Below are positions 19,211 through 29,892 of a DNA stretch of 45,258 nucleotides, piece after piece. The stretch's first letter is position 1. Each line of letters begins with the position of its first letter. The DNA lies in contig MCFE01000686.1 in NCBI GenBank assembly GCA_002104905.1, forward strand, positions 1 to 45,258. The letters are read 5' to 3'. Source of the DNA: Basidiobolus meristosporus CBS 931.73 (taxonomy: Eukaryota; Basidiobolomycota; Basidiobolomycetes; Basidiobolales; Basidiobolaceae). The notes beneath the pieces were generated by a model, which had not been told where the DNA came from, searched no databases, and saw only the letters and a list, made by a program, of their open reading frames with translations. Made by a program: the position numbers and the translations under genes.

Positions 19211-21865
19211 AGACCTTGTTAGCAGAGTTTCAAGAGGTTTTTCCCAAGGAAATCCCTGCACTACCCCCAAGCAGAGAGATTGACCATGCCATAGAAGTAA
19301 CAGATGATAAACCAAGAAACAGAGCCCATATAAGTTCTCCCAAAGGAAATGGAGACTTTGAAGGAAACATTGAAGGACTACCTGGCTAAAGGCTGGATAA
19401 AACCCAGTAAATCACCATGGGGAGCTCCAGTACTCTTTGCTCCAAAGAAGGATGGGAAGCTACGGTTCTGTGTGGACTACAGGGCCCTAAATGCAATCAC
19501 TGTCAGAAATTCCTACCCATTACCAAGAATTGATGCCCTCTTTGACCAACTGGGGAAGGCAAAGATATTCTCTAAAATAGACCTGGCATCTGGATATCAC
19601 CAAATCAGAATTAAGCCTGAAGACACCTCTAAGACAGCATTCAACACAAGATATGGTCATTATGAGTTTGTTGTGATGAGCTTTGGCCTGACTAATGCCC
19701 CAGCAACATTTCAGACACTCATGAATAGCATCCTGGAACCATATTTAGAGAAATTTGTCCTGGTCTACTTAGATGACATTCTGATCTATAGTACCAGCAT
19801 GGATGACCACATGAAGCACTTGAAGACAGTACTGGCTATACTAAAAAAGCACAAGCTATATGCACAACTTCCTAAGTGTGAATTCCTCACCAGATCAGTT
19901 GAATACCTTGGTCACATAATCTCAGATAAAGGACTACACATGGATCCAGCCAAGATAGATGCTATCCAGAAATGGGAAGCCCCAAAGTCACTCACTGAAA
20001 TGAGATCCTTCCTGGGACTTGCATCATATTACAGAAGATTCATCAGGGACTTTGCAACTATTGCAGCCCCCCTTACAGACTTGACCAAAAAAGAGAAAGA
20101 CTATATATGGACCCCAAACTGTGAGACAGCTTTCCTAACTCTGAAAGAAAAGCTATGCCAAACCCCTGTGCTTCAGTTGCCTGATTTCTCAGAACCTTTC
20201 TGTGTATACACTGATGCTTCAGATCTAGCTGTTGGAGGGGTACTGACTCAAAAAGAACACCCGGTTGCTTATGAGTCCAAAAAGCTATCAGTAACTGAAC
20301 AAAACTACCCAGTCCATGAAAAAGAACTCTATGCCATACTACATTGTCTGAGAGTGTGGAGATGCTACTTGGAGGGCAAACACTTTGTGGTATATACAGA
20401 TCATGCATCCCTAAGATACATTCACACCCAGAAGCTATTATCCAGAAGAATAACTAGATGGATTGAAGAACTACAACAATTTGATTTTAAAATCCACTAC
20501 CTCCCTGGGCCAAAGAATACAGTTGCTGATGCACTCTCAAGGCAACATATATCAATGGTAGATCATGAGTTGGACTGGCCAGAATACATGCCAGAGTACT
20601 TGGCAAGTCAGACAATGCCAGAAGATTTATCACAGGAAGTAAGGGTCAAGATTAAGAAAGAAGCAGAGAATTTCTCATATGGTGAAGACGAGGTACTTTA
20701 CAGACACATGGAAGAAATAGGGCCTGTACCATATATTCCATTTGTATACAGAGGTGACATGATAATCAAGAATCATAAAGCCTTTGGACATCTGGGCATC
20801 CAAGGAACTTATGAAATAACTAAAAGGAGAGCCTGGTGGCCTAAACTCAAACAATTTATAGCTGAGACCCTCAAGACCTGCCCTGAGTGCCAGCTGGCTA
20901 GACCATACAACAAGGAACATGCCCCATTAGAACCACTGACTCCAGTTCCAGCATTCTACAGATGGGGAATTGACTTCATTGGAATCTTGCCTGAAACTTC
21001 AAGAGGGAACAAGTGGATCATAACTGCAATTGACCATACCACTAAGTGGTGTATAGCAAAAGCCATGCCAGCAGCTACTGCAAAAAATGTTGCAAAATTC
21101 CTTTACCTGGAAATCTTTATGCAGTTTGGATGCCCAGGTGAAATTCTGTCTGACAGAGGAGCAAACTTTTTGGAACAAACCTTGAAAGAATACCTTCAGA
21201 TAATGGGGGTTAGACATTTGAAGACATCAGCATACCACCCTAGAACAAATGGGGTTACAGAGAGGTTCAATGGACTCTTTGGGAAGATGCTGACTACTTA
21301 TGTCAAAGGAGCCAAACATAAGTGGGATGAATTTGTACATCAAGCACTCTTTGCCTGTCGTATTAGAGTCCATTCAGCAACACAAAAGTCCCCCTTCTAC
21401 CTAGTGTATGGTACACATCCAAGAATCCCAGGTGATACCTTACCACCATACATCTGGGACTTAAAGAACCAAAAAGACTTGGCAGAATTCAGAACAAGGG
21501 AACTGGAAGAATTAGGACATGCAAGACATGATGCCATCAAGAATTTAAAACGACAAGCAGAGAAGATGAAAGAACAGTACAACAAAACAGTGGTAACAAA
21601 ACCCTTAACTTTGGGAAAACTTGTATTAGTCCGAAATGAAAGTAGGCTAAAACTAGAACCACATTGGGTTGGACCCTTTATTATCACAAGAGAAATGCCC
21701 TTCAATACATTTCAACTCGCAGACATGTCAGGTAAAGTAAAGGAGGACCTCGTACATAGAGACCGACTAAAGGAAGCACAGCTAAAAAATCCAATGACAC
21801 CACCAACCAAATACTGGTATTACAAGTCCGATAGACAGGACTCTTCAGGAGAAGAACCTCTTTAA
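19185..21865 (+). pseudogene. pol: Truncated Ty3/Gypsy pol (RT, RNase H, integrase), right arm
   Basis: Mirror copy of the left arm, starting at about residue 557. The frame is open from 19349 (residue 612) to the stop before the polypurine tract at 21866-21876. Two C-runs near 19324 and 19340 are each one base short, so the short segment starting at 19192 is out of frame with the main part. All RT, RNase H and integrase motifs are present; gag and protease are absent. Confidence 0.9.
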
Positions 21866-21876
21866 GTGTGGGAGTA

Positions 21877-22186
21877 TGTTATGATTTAAATCCTAACTAG
21901 TCACTACCGATCACTTGAACACTACTGATCGAACACCTGGAATTGCACACAGACAATCAATCGCACTCAGTGATACACACGTTATTTAATACATCTTGAA
22001 CCCTCCTTTTGGAAGCTTGCCCTATGTTATCGGAAGCTCTCCCTCCGAGGCTATCTCTATATAAACGCCTTTGAGCACTATCAATAAAGCATCAACCTTT
22101 TACCGGTTCATCAACTATTCAGATAACCTCTCTGATTCGTATTGGACATCCTCCGGTCCTCCTCCGCTTGCCCTCGATTCATAACA
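21877..22186 (+). repeat. LTR (310 bp), divergent variant
   Basis: Complete LTR differing from all others here at five positions: G at 21945, A at 21955, T at 22026, G at 22067 and G at 22075. TATATAAA and AATAAA are kept. The flank CATG at 22187-22190 matches the uninterrupted array-B site at 37685-37688, 8 bp upstream of tRNA-Glu(CTC). Confidence 0.96.
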
Positions 22187-22698
22187 CATGTATGCTAATT
22201 GTTGTGAATGTTCATCTTTATTGTTTGACGATGTCCATAGGATAGCTTCACAGCGGCAATAACCACAAAATAGCTGAATCCTTTGGGCAATATCATATGC
22301 ATACTATAGAATAATTAGGGGATATGCCTCTCTGTTCTTCTGGTTTAATCTCAAGGGAAAGGCTATTTAGGATAAGATTTACACTCTGATGGCAAAAACC
22401 AACGCCATTGCTGACTCCAACCAAGTACATGTATTGGCGGTTTGTACTTTGTTACCGTGTAGACGGAGTTGTTTTGTTAAGATATTGAGCTCCGGATTAT
22501 GACTTATCATGGTAGGTTCGGGAGGGGGAAACGGCTATCTTTTGGGTTAGTGCTCCTGAGAGTGACAAATCGCATCCATTATTTGTTTACTCTGGGAGTA
22601 TTTATAAATGTGAGGATTTGTGGTGCCATTATTCATATTCCAGAATTACTTTCAGTGGACGGTTTAGCGATTAGGAAGCTCTTAACTTTCTGGCCTTT
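22187..22698. repeat. Array B, unit 1 fragment: Glu-Ile spacer
   Basis: Matches 37685-38197 except for one base in a G-run (5 G at 22524-22528 against 6 G at 38022-38027). No gene is seen. It ends with CTTT (22695-22698), the left target duplication of the next element. Confidence 0.9.
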
Positions 22699-23008
22699 TG
22701 TTATGAATCGAGGGCAAGCGGAGGAGGACCGGAGGATGTCCAATACGAATCAGAGAGGTTATCTGAATAGTTGATGAACCGGTAAAAGGTTGATGCTTTA
22801 TTGATAGTGTTCAAAGGAGTTTATATAGAGATAGCCTCGGAGGGAGAGCTTCCGATAACGTAGGGCAAGCTTCCAAAAGGAGGGTTCAAGATGTATTAAA
22901 TAACGTGTGTATCACTGAGTGCGATTGATCGTCTGTGTGGAATTCCAGGTGTTCGATCAGTAGTGTTCAAGTGATCGGTAGTGACTAGTTAGGATTTAAA
23001 TCATAACA
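22699..23008 (-). repeat. 3' LTR of the complete element
   Basis: 310 bp, common variant, ending TG...CA. Confidence 0.97.
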
Positions 23009-23019
23009 TACTCCCACAC
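23009..23019 (-). other. Polypurine tract
   Basis: In the element sense GTGTGGGAGTA lies between the gag-pol stop codon and the 3' LTR, the expected place for plus-strand DNA priming. The stop codon abuts it directly. Confidence 0.75.
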
Positions 23020-26000
23020 TTAAAGAGGTTCTTCTCCTGAAGAGTCCTGTCTATCGGACTTGTAATACCAGTATTTGGTTGGTGGTGTCATTGGGTTTTT
23101 TAGCTGTGCTTCCTTTAGTCGGTCTCTATGCACTAGGTCCTCCTTTACTTTACCTGACATGTCTGCGAGTTGAAATGTATTGAAGGGCATTTCTCTTGTG
23201 ATAATAAAGGGTCCAACCCAATGTGGTTCTAGTTTTAGCCTACTTTCATTTCGGACTAATACAAGTTTTCCCAAAGTTAAGGGTTTTGTTACCACTGTTT
23301 TGTTGTACTGTTCTTTCATCTTCTCTGCTTGTCGTTTTAAATTCTTGATGGCATCATGTCTTGCATGTCCTAATTCTTCCAGTTCCCTTGTTCTGAATTC
23401 TGCCAAGTCTTTTTGGTTCTTTAAGTCCCAGATGTATGGTGGTAAGGTATCACCTGGGATTCTTGGATGTGTACCATACACTAGGTAGAAGGGGGACTTT
23501 TGTGTTGCTGAATGGACTCTAATACGACAGGCAAAGAGTGCTTGATGTACAAATTCATCCCACTTATGTTTGGCTCCTTTGACATAAGTAGTCAGCATCT
23601 TCCCAAAGAGTCCATTGAACCTCTCTGTGACCCCATTTGTTCTAGGGTGGTATGCTGATGTCTTCAAATGTCTAACCCCCATTATCTGAAGGTATTCTTT
23701 CAAGGTTTGTTCCAAAAAGTTTGCTCCTCTGTCGGACAGAATTTCACCTGGGCATCCAAACTGCATAAAGATTTCCAGGTAAAGGAATTTTGCAACATTT
23801 TTTGCAGTAGCTGCTGGCATGGCTTTTGCTATACACCACTTAGTGGTATGGTCAATTGCAGTTATGATCCACTTGTTCCCTCTTGAAGTTTCAGGCAATA
23901 TTCCAATGAAGTCAATTCCCCATCTGTAGAATGCTGGAACTGGAGTCAGTGGTTCTAATGGGGCATGTTCCTTGTTGTATGGTCTAGCCAGCTGGCACTC
24001 AGGGCAGGTCTTGAGGGTCTCAGCTATAAATTGTTTGAGTTTAGGCCACCAGGCTCTCCTTTTAGTTATTTCATAAGTTCCTTGGATGCCCAGATGTCCA
24101 AAGGCTTTATGATTCTTGATTATCATGTCACCTCTGTATACAAATGGAATATATGGTACAGGCCCTATTTCTTCCATGTGTCTGTAAAGTACCTCGTCTT
24201 CACCATATGAGAAATTCTCTGCTTCTTTCTTAATCTTGACCCTTACTTCCTGTGATAAATCTTCTGGCATTGTCTGACTTGCCAAGTACTCTGGCATGTA
24301 TTCTGGCCAGTCCAACTCATGATCTACCATTGATATATGTTGCCTTGAGAGTGCATCAGCAACTGTATTCTTTGGCCCAGGGAGGTAGTGGATTTTAAAA
24401 TCAAATTGTTGTAGTTCTTCAATCCATCTAGTTATTCTTCTGGATAATAGCTTCTGGGTGTGAATGTATCTTAGGGATGCATGATCTGTATATACCACAA
24501 AGTGTTTGCCCTCCAAGTAGCATCTCCACACTCTCAGACAATGTAGTATGGCATAGAGTTCTTTTTCATGGACTGGGTAGTTTTGTTCAGTTACTGATAG
24601 CTTTTTGGACTCATAAGCAACCGGGTGTTCTTTTTGAGTCAGTACCCCTCCAACAGCTAGATCTGAAGCATCAGTGTATACACAGAAAGGTTCTGAGAAA
24701 TCAGGCAACTGAAGCACAGGGGTTTGGCATAGCTTTTCTTTCAGAGTTAGGAAAGCTGTCTCACAGTTTGGGGTCCATATATAGTCTTTCTCTTTTTTGG
24801 TCAAGTCTGTAAGGGGGGCTGCAATAGTTGCAAAGTCCCTGATGAATCTTCTGTAATATGATGCAAGTCCCAGGAAGGATCTCATTTCAGTGAGTGACTT
24901 TGGGGCTTCCCATTTCTGGATAGCATCTATCTTGGCTGGATCCATGTGTAGTCCTTTATCTGAGATTATGTGACCAAGGTATTCAACTGATCTGGTGAGG
25001 AATTCACACTTAGGAAGTTGTGCATATAGCTTGTGCTTTTTTAGTATAGCCAGTACTGTCTTCAAGTGCTTCATGTGGTCATCCATGCTGGTACTATAGA
25101 TCAGAATGTCATCTAAGTAGACCAGGACAAATTTCTCTAAATATGGTTCCAGGATGCTATTCATGAGTGTCTGAAATGTTGCTGGGGCATTAGTCAGGCC
25201 AAAGCTCATCACAACAAACTCATAATGACCATATCTTGTGTTGAATGCTGTCTTAGAGGTGTCTTCAGGCTTAATTCTGATTTGGTGATATCCAGATGCC
25301 AGGTCTATTTTAGAGAATATCTTTGCCTTCCCCAGTTGGTCAAAGAGGGCATCAATTCTTGGTAATGGGTAGGAATTTCTGACAGTGATTGCATTTAGGG
25401 CCCTGTAGTCCACACAGAACCGTAGCTTCCCATCCTTCTTTGGAGCAAAGAGTACTGGAGCTCCCCATGGTGATTTACTGGGTTTTATCCAGCCTTTAGC
25501 CAGGTAGTCCTTCAATGTTTCCTTCAAAGTCTCCATTTCCTTTGGGGAGAACTTATATGGGGCTCTGTTTCTTGGTTTATCATCTGTTACTTCTATGGCA
25601 TGGTCAATCTCTCTGCTTGGGGGTAGTGCAGGGATTTCCTTGGGAAAAACCTCTTGAAACTCTGCTAACAAGGTCTTGAGCCTGTCATTTGTCACTTCTG
25701 TGGTCTCTTGGATTTTGGCAAAGGCTATCATGTGCAACAGTTTGGGATTCTGTCTGATAGAGTGGGCAAACTGTTTCTTTGATATGGTGTGTTCTGGTGC
25801 ATTGCCTTTGTCCAGGGTTGGTTTGGGTGACAGATGATATTTTGCATCATCCTTGTTGATTACAACTTCCTGAGTCTGCCAGTTTATGTCAGGATTGTGC
25901 TTTCTTAGCCAAGTTTGTCCCACATTGATTTCAAAGTTGGCTTGGGGTATGATAATTGGGGAAATGGTGTCTTGGAAGTCCCTGATTTGTAAAGTCAAGG

Positions 26001-27369
26001 GTTCAGTCCTGCTGTTCACTATAATTGATTCCTTGGTGGCACAGAGGATGTGAATTGGGGGGCAAGGGATTGTTTGTAGCTTCATCTGATCAGCTACATC
26101 TTTTGAAATGTAGACATCAGTTGCTCCACTGTCAATGAGTACAGAGACACATTGGTTGTTGTTGAGAATCCCTGGGAGTTTCAGCATCTTTGGGGTAGTA
26201 TATAAGCTCTGAGTCCTCTGATACTCCTTAACAAGGCTGATTGTGTGCTCCTCCTCCTTAGTGGAGAGTTGGAATACTCTTTGTAATGGCCTCTTTGGGC
26301 ATTCATTGACTTTATGACCCTGTTCCTTGCAGTAAAAGCATAGTCCAAGCTTGAAGCATTCCTCTTTAGAAGGTCTTGGTGTGCTCTGCATAACATCTAG
26401 GTCCATAGGCTCCAGTGTGTGGGGGTAGTGTGCACCTTGTTCAGTGATTGGTTGACTACCAATAGGTATGTGGTTATTGGCTTTGAGGCCTGTAGTAGTT
26501 CTTGAGTGACCAATTCTGTGGTTGACAGCCCTTCTGAAGTGTATGGCATCATATCTTTCTGCCAGTTCCATAGCCTCTACTAGGGTTTTGGGGTCTTTGT
26601 ATTCAATTTCCCATCTAGTGTTGGATTTCAGGCCTCTTAGGTATTGCTCAAGTAGTTCAGTATCAGGCATGTTTTGAATTTCCATACTAAGCAAGTTAAA
26701 CTGCTCATTGTACTCTTGAACAGACTTGGCTTGAAAGAGTTTGGACAGTTTTTCTCTTGCCATTCTATCAGCATTGATAGGTGTAAACCTCTTTCTCAAT
26801 GCTTTAACAAAGTCAGCCCAGGAGGCTATGGGTGGAAAGATGCCCCTATTCATTCCTTGAATGTGAAGTTTCCACCACATGGTTGCTTCCTTTCTGAAAA
26901 GTGAACAGGCATAATGTACTTTGACTTCTTCAGAGTCATCTGAGAAGTATAGGTACTGCTCTACTTCAAATATCCAAGTCTCTAGAGTGGCAGTGTGTCT
27001 TTTGCCTTCAAAGATGTTGGGTTTCTGAAGTTTCAGATTTGTTGCTCTATATTGTTTTGTGAAGTCCAGAGAGCCTTGCCCATCTTCTCCAAGATTCAAG
27101 GAATTGGGAGGCACCGCAGGTCTTACAGATGAGGCTTCACCCTCTCTCTGTATACCTTGACCAGTAAACCATGATCTCTGGGTGTTCACAAAATGTAAAG
27201 AGTCCAAGTCTGTCTGCCTACCCATTCTTGGGTCCAGACTAGGGAGGGCCGCAGGCTCAGTTGTGTGGGACTGTCCTTGACCGGCTAACTCAGCAACTTG
27301 TTGTTCAAGACTCTCAATATAGGCCAACATTTCTTCTGAAGAGCTAAATTTTGGCTTTTCTTCACTCAT
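23020..27369 (-). CDS. gag-pol: Ty3/Gypsy Gag-Pol polyprotein, 1,449 aa, single frame
   Basis: One uninterrupted frame encodes capsid, protease, reverse transcriptase, RNase H and integrase, which together copy element RNA into DNA inside virus-like particles and insert it. Domains by residue: a short N-terminal coiled-coil-like part (about 10-30), a retrotransposon Gag region (about 110-290), a CCHC zinc knuckle (C344, C347, H352, C357), aspartic protease DSGA (D413), RT with D689 and YLDD (751-754), RNase H acids D900, E937, D962 and D1005, integrase zinc residues H1087, H1092, C1122 and C1125, catalytic D1153, D1213 and E1249 (35 residues between the last two), and GPF at 1386-1388. All key residues are present. 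No frameshift or stop separates gag from pol, so the Gag:Pol ratio must be set another way, such as by protein turnover as in Tf1. One silent base (23734) differs from the other copies. The ATG chosen follows the leader and begins MSEEK. Confidence 0.97.
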   Translation of the reverse strand: MSEEKPKFSSSEEMLAYIESLEQQVAELAGQGQSHTTEPAALPSLDPRMGRQTDLDSLHFVNTQRSWFTGQGIQREGEASSVRPAVPPNSLNLGEDGQGSLDFTKQYRATNLKLQKPNIFEGKRHTATLETWIFEVEQYLYFSDDSEEVKVHYACSLFRKEATMWWKLHIQGMNRGIFPPIASWADFVKALRKRFTPINADRMAREKLSKLFQAKSVQEYNEQFNLLSMEIQNMPDTELLEQYLRGLKSNTRWEIEYKDPKTLVEAMELAERYDAIHFRRAVNHRIGHSRTTTGLKANNHIPIGSQPITEQGAHYPHTLEPMDLDVMQSTPRPSKEECFKLGLCFYCKEQGHKVNECPKRPLQRVFQLSTKEEEHTISLVKEYQRTQSLYTTPKMLKLPGILNNNQCVSVLIDSGATDVYISKDVADQMKLQTIPCPPIHILCATKESIIVNSRTEPLTLQIRDFQDTISPIIIPQANFEINVGQTWLRKHNPDINWQTQEVVINKDDAKYHLSPKPTLDKGNAPEHTISKKQFAHSIRQNPKLLHMIAFAKIQETTEVTNDRLKTLLAEFQEVFPKEIPALPPSREIDHAIEVTDDKPRNRAPYKFSPKEMETLKETLKDYLAKGWIKPSKSPWGAPVLFAPKKDGKLRFCVDYRALNAITVRNSYPLPRIDALFDQLGKAKIFSKIDLASGYHQIRIKPEDTSKTAFNTRYGHYEFVVMSFGLTNAPATFQTLMNSILEPYLEKFVLVYLDDILIYSTSMDDHMKHLKTVLAILKKHKLYAQLPKCEFLTRSVEYLGHIISDKGLHMDPAKIDAIQKWEAPKSLTEMRSFLGLASYYRRFIRDFATIAAPLTDLTKKEKDYIWTPNCETAFLTLKEKLCQTPVLQLPDFSEPFCVYTDASDLAVGGVLTQKEHPVAYESKKLSVTEQNYPVHEKELYAILHCLRVWRCYLEGKHFVVYTDHASLRYIHTQKLLSRRITRWIEELQQFDFKIHYLPGPKNTVADALSRQHISMVDHELDWPEYMPEYLASQTMPEDLSQEVRVKIKKEAENFSYGEDEVLYRHMEEIGPVPYIPFVYRGDMIIKNHKAFGHLGIQGTYEITKRRAWWPKLKQFIAETLKTCPECQLARPYNKEHAPLEPLTPVPAFYRWGIDFIGILPETSRGNKWIITAIDHTTKWCIAKAMPAATAKNVAKFLYLEIFMQFGCPGEILSDRGANFLEQTLKEYLQIMGVRHLKTSAYHPRTNGVTERFNGLFGKMLTTYVKGAKHKWDEFVHQALFACRIRVHSATQKSPFYLVYGTHPRIPGDTLPPYIWDLKNQKDLAEFRTRELEELGHARHDAIKNLKRQAEKMKEQYNKTVVTKPLTLGKLVLVRNESRLKLEPHWVGPFIITREMPFNTFQLADMSGKVKEDLVHRDRLKEAQLKNPMTPPTKYWYYKSDRQDSSGEEPL

Positions 27370-27539
27370 TTTGTTTTTGGGTATTGTTTGATTTGCGGTA
27401 GGCGGGTGTGTTTACCAAGGGGGCTGGTTCTCTGGCAGAATTGACTGGGTACTGTTTTTTTTCTTTTTTTGAGTGAAACGGAGGGTTTCTCTGGGAGGTT
27501 GGGAGGGTCTCGGGCAGGTACGGAGGGTATCTCTGGACA

Positions 27540-27719
27540 ATTGGAAGAATATCTGGGAGATCGGAAGAGTTTCTGGGAGATCGGAAGAGTTTCTGGGAGA
27601 TCGGAAGAGTTTCTGAGAGATTGGAAAAGTTTCTGGGAGATCGGAAGAGTTTCTGAGAGATTGGAAAAGTTTCTGGGAGATCGGAAGAGTTTCTGAGAGA
27701 TTGGAAAAGTTTCTGGGAG
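27540..27719 (-). repeat. Leader minisatellite: nine 20-bp repeats
   Basis: Between the primer binding site and gag lie nine head-to-tail 20-bp units in alternating variants (CCAGAAACTTTTCC and CAGAAACTCTTCCG cores); the last unit is degenerate. Because 20 is not a multiple of 3, several frames stay open across it. On the plus strand five units contain AGATCGGAAGAG. The copy number is the same in the other two elements. Confidence 0.93.
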
Positions 27720-27753
27720 GTACGGAGGTTTTTGTTTTTTGGAGATCGGAGGT

Positions 27754-27765
27754 TCGCTGCTACCA
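27754..27765 (-). promoter_or_regulatory. Primer binding site for initiator tRNA-Met
   Basis: TGGTAGCAGCGA in the element sense, one base inside the 5' LTR. It is complementary to CCA plus the last 9 nt of the initiator tRNA encoded at 2867-2938 and 30103-30174. Confidence 0.92.
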
Positions 27766-27766
27766 A

Positions 27767-28076
27767 TGTTATGAATCGAGGGCAAGCGGAGGAGGACCGG
27801 AGGATGTCCAATACGAATCAGAGAGGTTATCTGAATAGTTGATGAACCGGTAAAAGGTTGATGCTTTATTGATAGTGTTCAAAGGAGTTTATATAGAGAT
27901 AGCCTCGGAGGGAGAGCTTCCGATAACGTAGGGCAAGCTTCCAAAAGGAGGGTTCAAGATGTATTAAATAACGTGTGTATCACTGAGTGCGATTGATCGT
28001 CTGTGTGGAATTCCAGGTGTTCGATCAGTAGTGTTCAAGTGATCGGTAGTGACTAGTTAGGATTTAAATCATAACA
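27767..28076 (-). repeat. 5' LTR of the complete element
   Basis: 310 bp, the same as the 3' LTR. It ends 10 bp from the tRNA-Ile gene start. Confidence 0.97.
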
Positions 28077-28086
28077 CTTTCAAGTT

Positions 28087-28160
28087 GCTCGCATAGCTCA
28101 GTTGGTTAGAGCGTGGTGCTAATAACGCCAAGGTCGCAGGTTCGACCCCTGCTGTGAGCA
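28087..28160 (+). tRNA. tRNA-Ile-AAT: tRNA-Ile(AAT), array B
   Basis: Same 74 nt as the array-A gene; the downstream spacer differs. An element is inserted 10 bp upstream, which could alter its Pol III promoter environment. Confidence 0.97.
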
Positions 28161-28566
28161 TGTCTTTTTAAATGTTAAAGCGGTATGTTCTCATAAGCAA
28201 TTACATACTATTCTTTTATATGGATATATCAACTGCGTGTGCTAATTGCCGATTAACTTTATACTCCTCGCTCAGCCATGAATAAAAATCTGGTAGGAAA
28301 AGAACTATCATCATAGATACCCTTAGGAACCACTATTTGATCGAGTGTTACTTGTCAGCTCCAAGAACACTAGATCTCGTTATATTGTAGTCATCACCAG
28401 TAGATATATTTTTTAATAGGCCAGATAGCTGGTATTATTCATCGTTTTTGTTAAGACTGAGAAGGCATACGAAGATGCAATACTGTCAAGTCAATACCGC
28501 CAAGAGCAGGAGATATAGACATGAAGTGAAGTCTAGCTACATAACGTTCTGATATTCGTCATCTAT

Positions 28567-28638
28567 TCTCGGATAGTATAGTGGTAAGTATCCCCGCCTG
28601 TCACGCGGGAGACCCGGGTTCAATTCCCGGTCCGAGAG
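28567..28638 (+). tRNA. tRNA-Asp-GTC: tRNA-Asp(GTC), acceptor variant B
   Basis: 72 nt with acceptor TCTCGGA/TCCGAGA. Compared with array A the fifth pair is G-C instead of A-T, both sides changed. The anticodon loop is CTGTCAC, and a T-run at 28641-28646 follows. Confidence 0.97.
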
Positions 28639-28982
28639 CTTTTTTTGGATTTCCTGTTTGCTTTCGAACCAAATTGAGAGTTCTACGAGTAAAGCCAGGC
28701 ATTGATGTGTTTGACATGTTAACTAGCAAGGCGCTCTCAAACCTAAATATCCAAAGTATACACGGTCTTATGGATTATTATTACACACTCGAAGCAATAT
28801 TGTTTTAGAAAGTAGTATTCATTTCTCATAATATTTTGGCCACCAAATAAAATCGCAAATACAATCAAGCCTTATGATACTTTGCAAAACTTATGTATAT
28901 CCATTTATCGTGCCTAAACTGGGTGGCTTAGCATTCTACCAAACAGATATACCATCCTTCTATCTAGTAGGATGCAGAAGAA

Positions 28983-29054
28983 GGGCTCAACTTGGAATTG
29001 AACCCAGGACCTCTCCCACCCTAAGGGAGGATTATACTACTAAACCATTGAGCC
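28983..29054 (-). tRNA. tRNA-Pro-AGG: tRNA-Pro(AGG), found only in array B
   Basis: 72 nt with acceptor GGCTCAA/TTGAGCC, anticodon stem CTCCC/GGGAG, loop TTAGGGT (AGG), T-loop TTCAATT and C73. One T-stem pair is a G-A mismatch (51-63). I see no strong T-run within the first bases downstream, so termination may be less sharp. The array-A counterpart is decayed. Confidence 0.93.
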
Positions 29055-29143
29055 ACATATGCCACTTGGGCTAACGATTGCTTGTTTGGCATTGAAAAGA
29101 GTGGCATTTACAACCTAATCCAATGACGTTACATAATATACAT

Positions 29144-29216
29144 GGGGGTCTAGCTCAGATGGTAGAGCGCTCGCTTAGCATGCGAGAGGCACTGGGATCG
29201 ATACCCAGGTCCTCCA
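29144..29216 (+). tRNA. tRNA-Ala-AGC: tRNA-Ala(AGC), array B
   Basis: Same 73 nt as array A, including the ATCGATA T-loop and the T6-T67 mismatch. TTTT at 29218-29221. Confidence 0.95.
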
Positions 29217-29291
29217 CTTTTGCCAGGTATACTATATATTTTGCAAAATACAAACATAACAAACGTTAGAACAATAAAACAAATGGTAAAA

Positions 29292-29363
29292 AGGACGCAG
29301 GCGGATTTGAACCACCGACCTATTGATCTGCAGTCAATTGCTCTACCACTGAGCTATACGTCC
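29292..29363 (-). tRNA. tRNA-Cys-GCA: tRNA-Cys(GCA), array B
   Basis: Same gene as 1664-1735, with conserved flanking bases. Confidence 0.97.
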
Positions 29364-29444
29364 GTTAATTGACTAACCTTGATTGTTTGATTGTATATTT
29401 TCAAAATACAATAGGATACCGGTATAAAAATTGCAAAAGATATG

Positions 29445-29517
29445 CACCCAACGTGGGGGTCGAACCCACAACCTTGAGATTAAGAGTCTCACGCTCTACC
29501 GATTGAGCTAGCCGGGC
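29445..29517 (-). tRNA. tRNA-Lys-CTT: tRNA-Lys(CTT), array B
   Basis: Same gene as 1860-1932, with G1-U72. Confidence 0.96.
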
Positions 29518-29692
29518 CACGTGGTTGTTAGGAATTGTTATCACTTAAATTCCAACATGTTAATGCGAATATGCTAAATCTTTGTCGTAGCGTTTAAACC
29601 TCTTACAAAAGTAAATGAAAAACAGTATACTTTGAATCCATCGGAAAAGGTTTCTCTGTATATTTTGCATGAGAATATCAAAAAAAGATATT

Positions 29693-29765
29693 TGCTCCCT
29701 GCCAGGATCGAACTGGCGACCTTCAGATTATGAGACTAACGCGCTGCCAACTGCGCTAAGGAAGC
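29693..29765 (-). tRNA. tRNA-Met-CAT: Elongator tRNA-Met(CAT), array B
   Basis: Same gene as 2210-2282. Confidence 0.97.
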
Positions 29766-29892
29766 AATTTCTTTGTGGTTGAGGCAATACATATATTAGA
29801 TTAAATATGTTGCGCCAAATAGTCAAGTGTTGTATTCGGCCCTAAAGCCATTGCTCTAAGGCTGTACAAACTCTGAAAATCAAAAGATAACC

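Larger units (their letters stand above)
16194..22186. mobile_element. Head-to-head palindrome of two 5'-truncated Ty3/Gypsy copies
   Basis: The left arm (16194-19183, minus) and right arm (19185-22186, plus) carry the same retroelement 3' portion, each ending outward in an LTR. They meet near 19184-19195 at about codon 557 of gag-pol, so gag, the zinc knuckle and protease are missing from both. The 838-codon parts at 16515-19031 and 19349-21865 are mirror-symmetric and give identical proteins. Flanking 4-bp sequences disagree (ATGA left, CATG right): the left flank is array A and the right flank array B, each upstream of a tRNA-Glu(CTC) site. This is not a single transposition product. It is either recombination between two insertions or a chimeric assembly. 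Confidence 0.9.
22699..28076 (-). mobile_element. Complete Ty3/Gypsy LTR retrotransposon (5,378 bp)
   Basis: In the minus orientation it has a 5' LTR at 27767-28076, primer binding site at 27754-27765, leader with 20-bp repeats, one gag-pol frame (27369 to 23020), a polypurine tract at 23009-23019 and a 3' LTR at 22699-23008. The LTRs read as identical. The target duplication CTTT is at 22695-22698 and 28077-28080. Insertion lies 7-10 bp upstream of tRNA-Ile(AAT), divergent from it. Intact structure and identical LTRs indicate a recent, possibly active copy. Domain order RT-RNaseH-integrase places it in Ty3/Gypsy (Metaviridae); I see no chromodomain after integrase. Confidence 0.97.

Noticed and set aside
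26181-26396. A 71-codon alternative frame over the zinc-knuckle region of gag-pol
   Set aside because: Same strand but another frame of a clearly coding region; all catalytic motifs are in the main frame.
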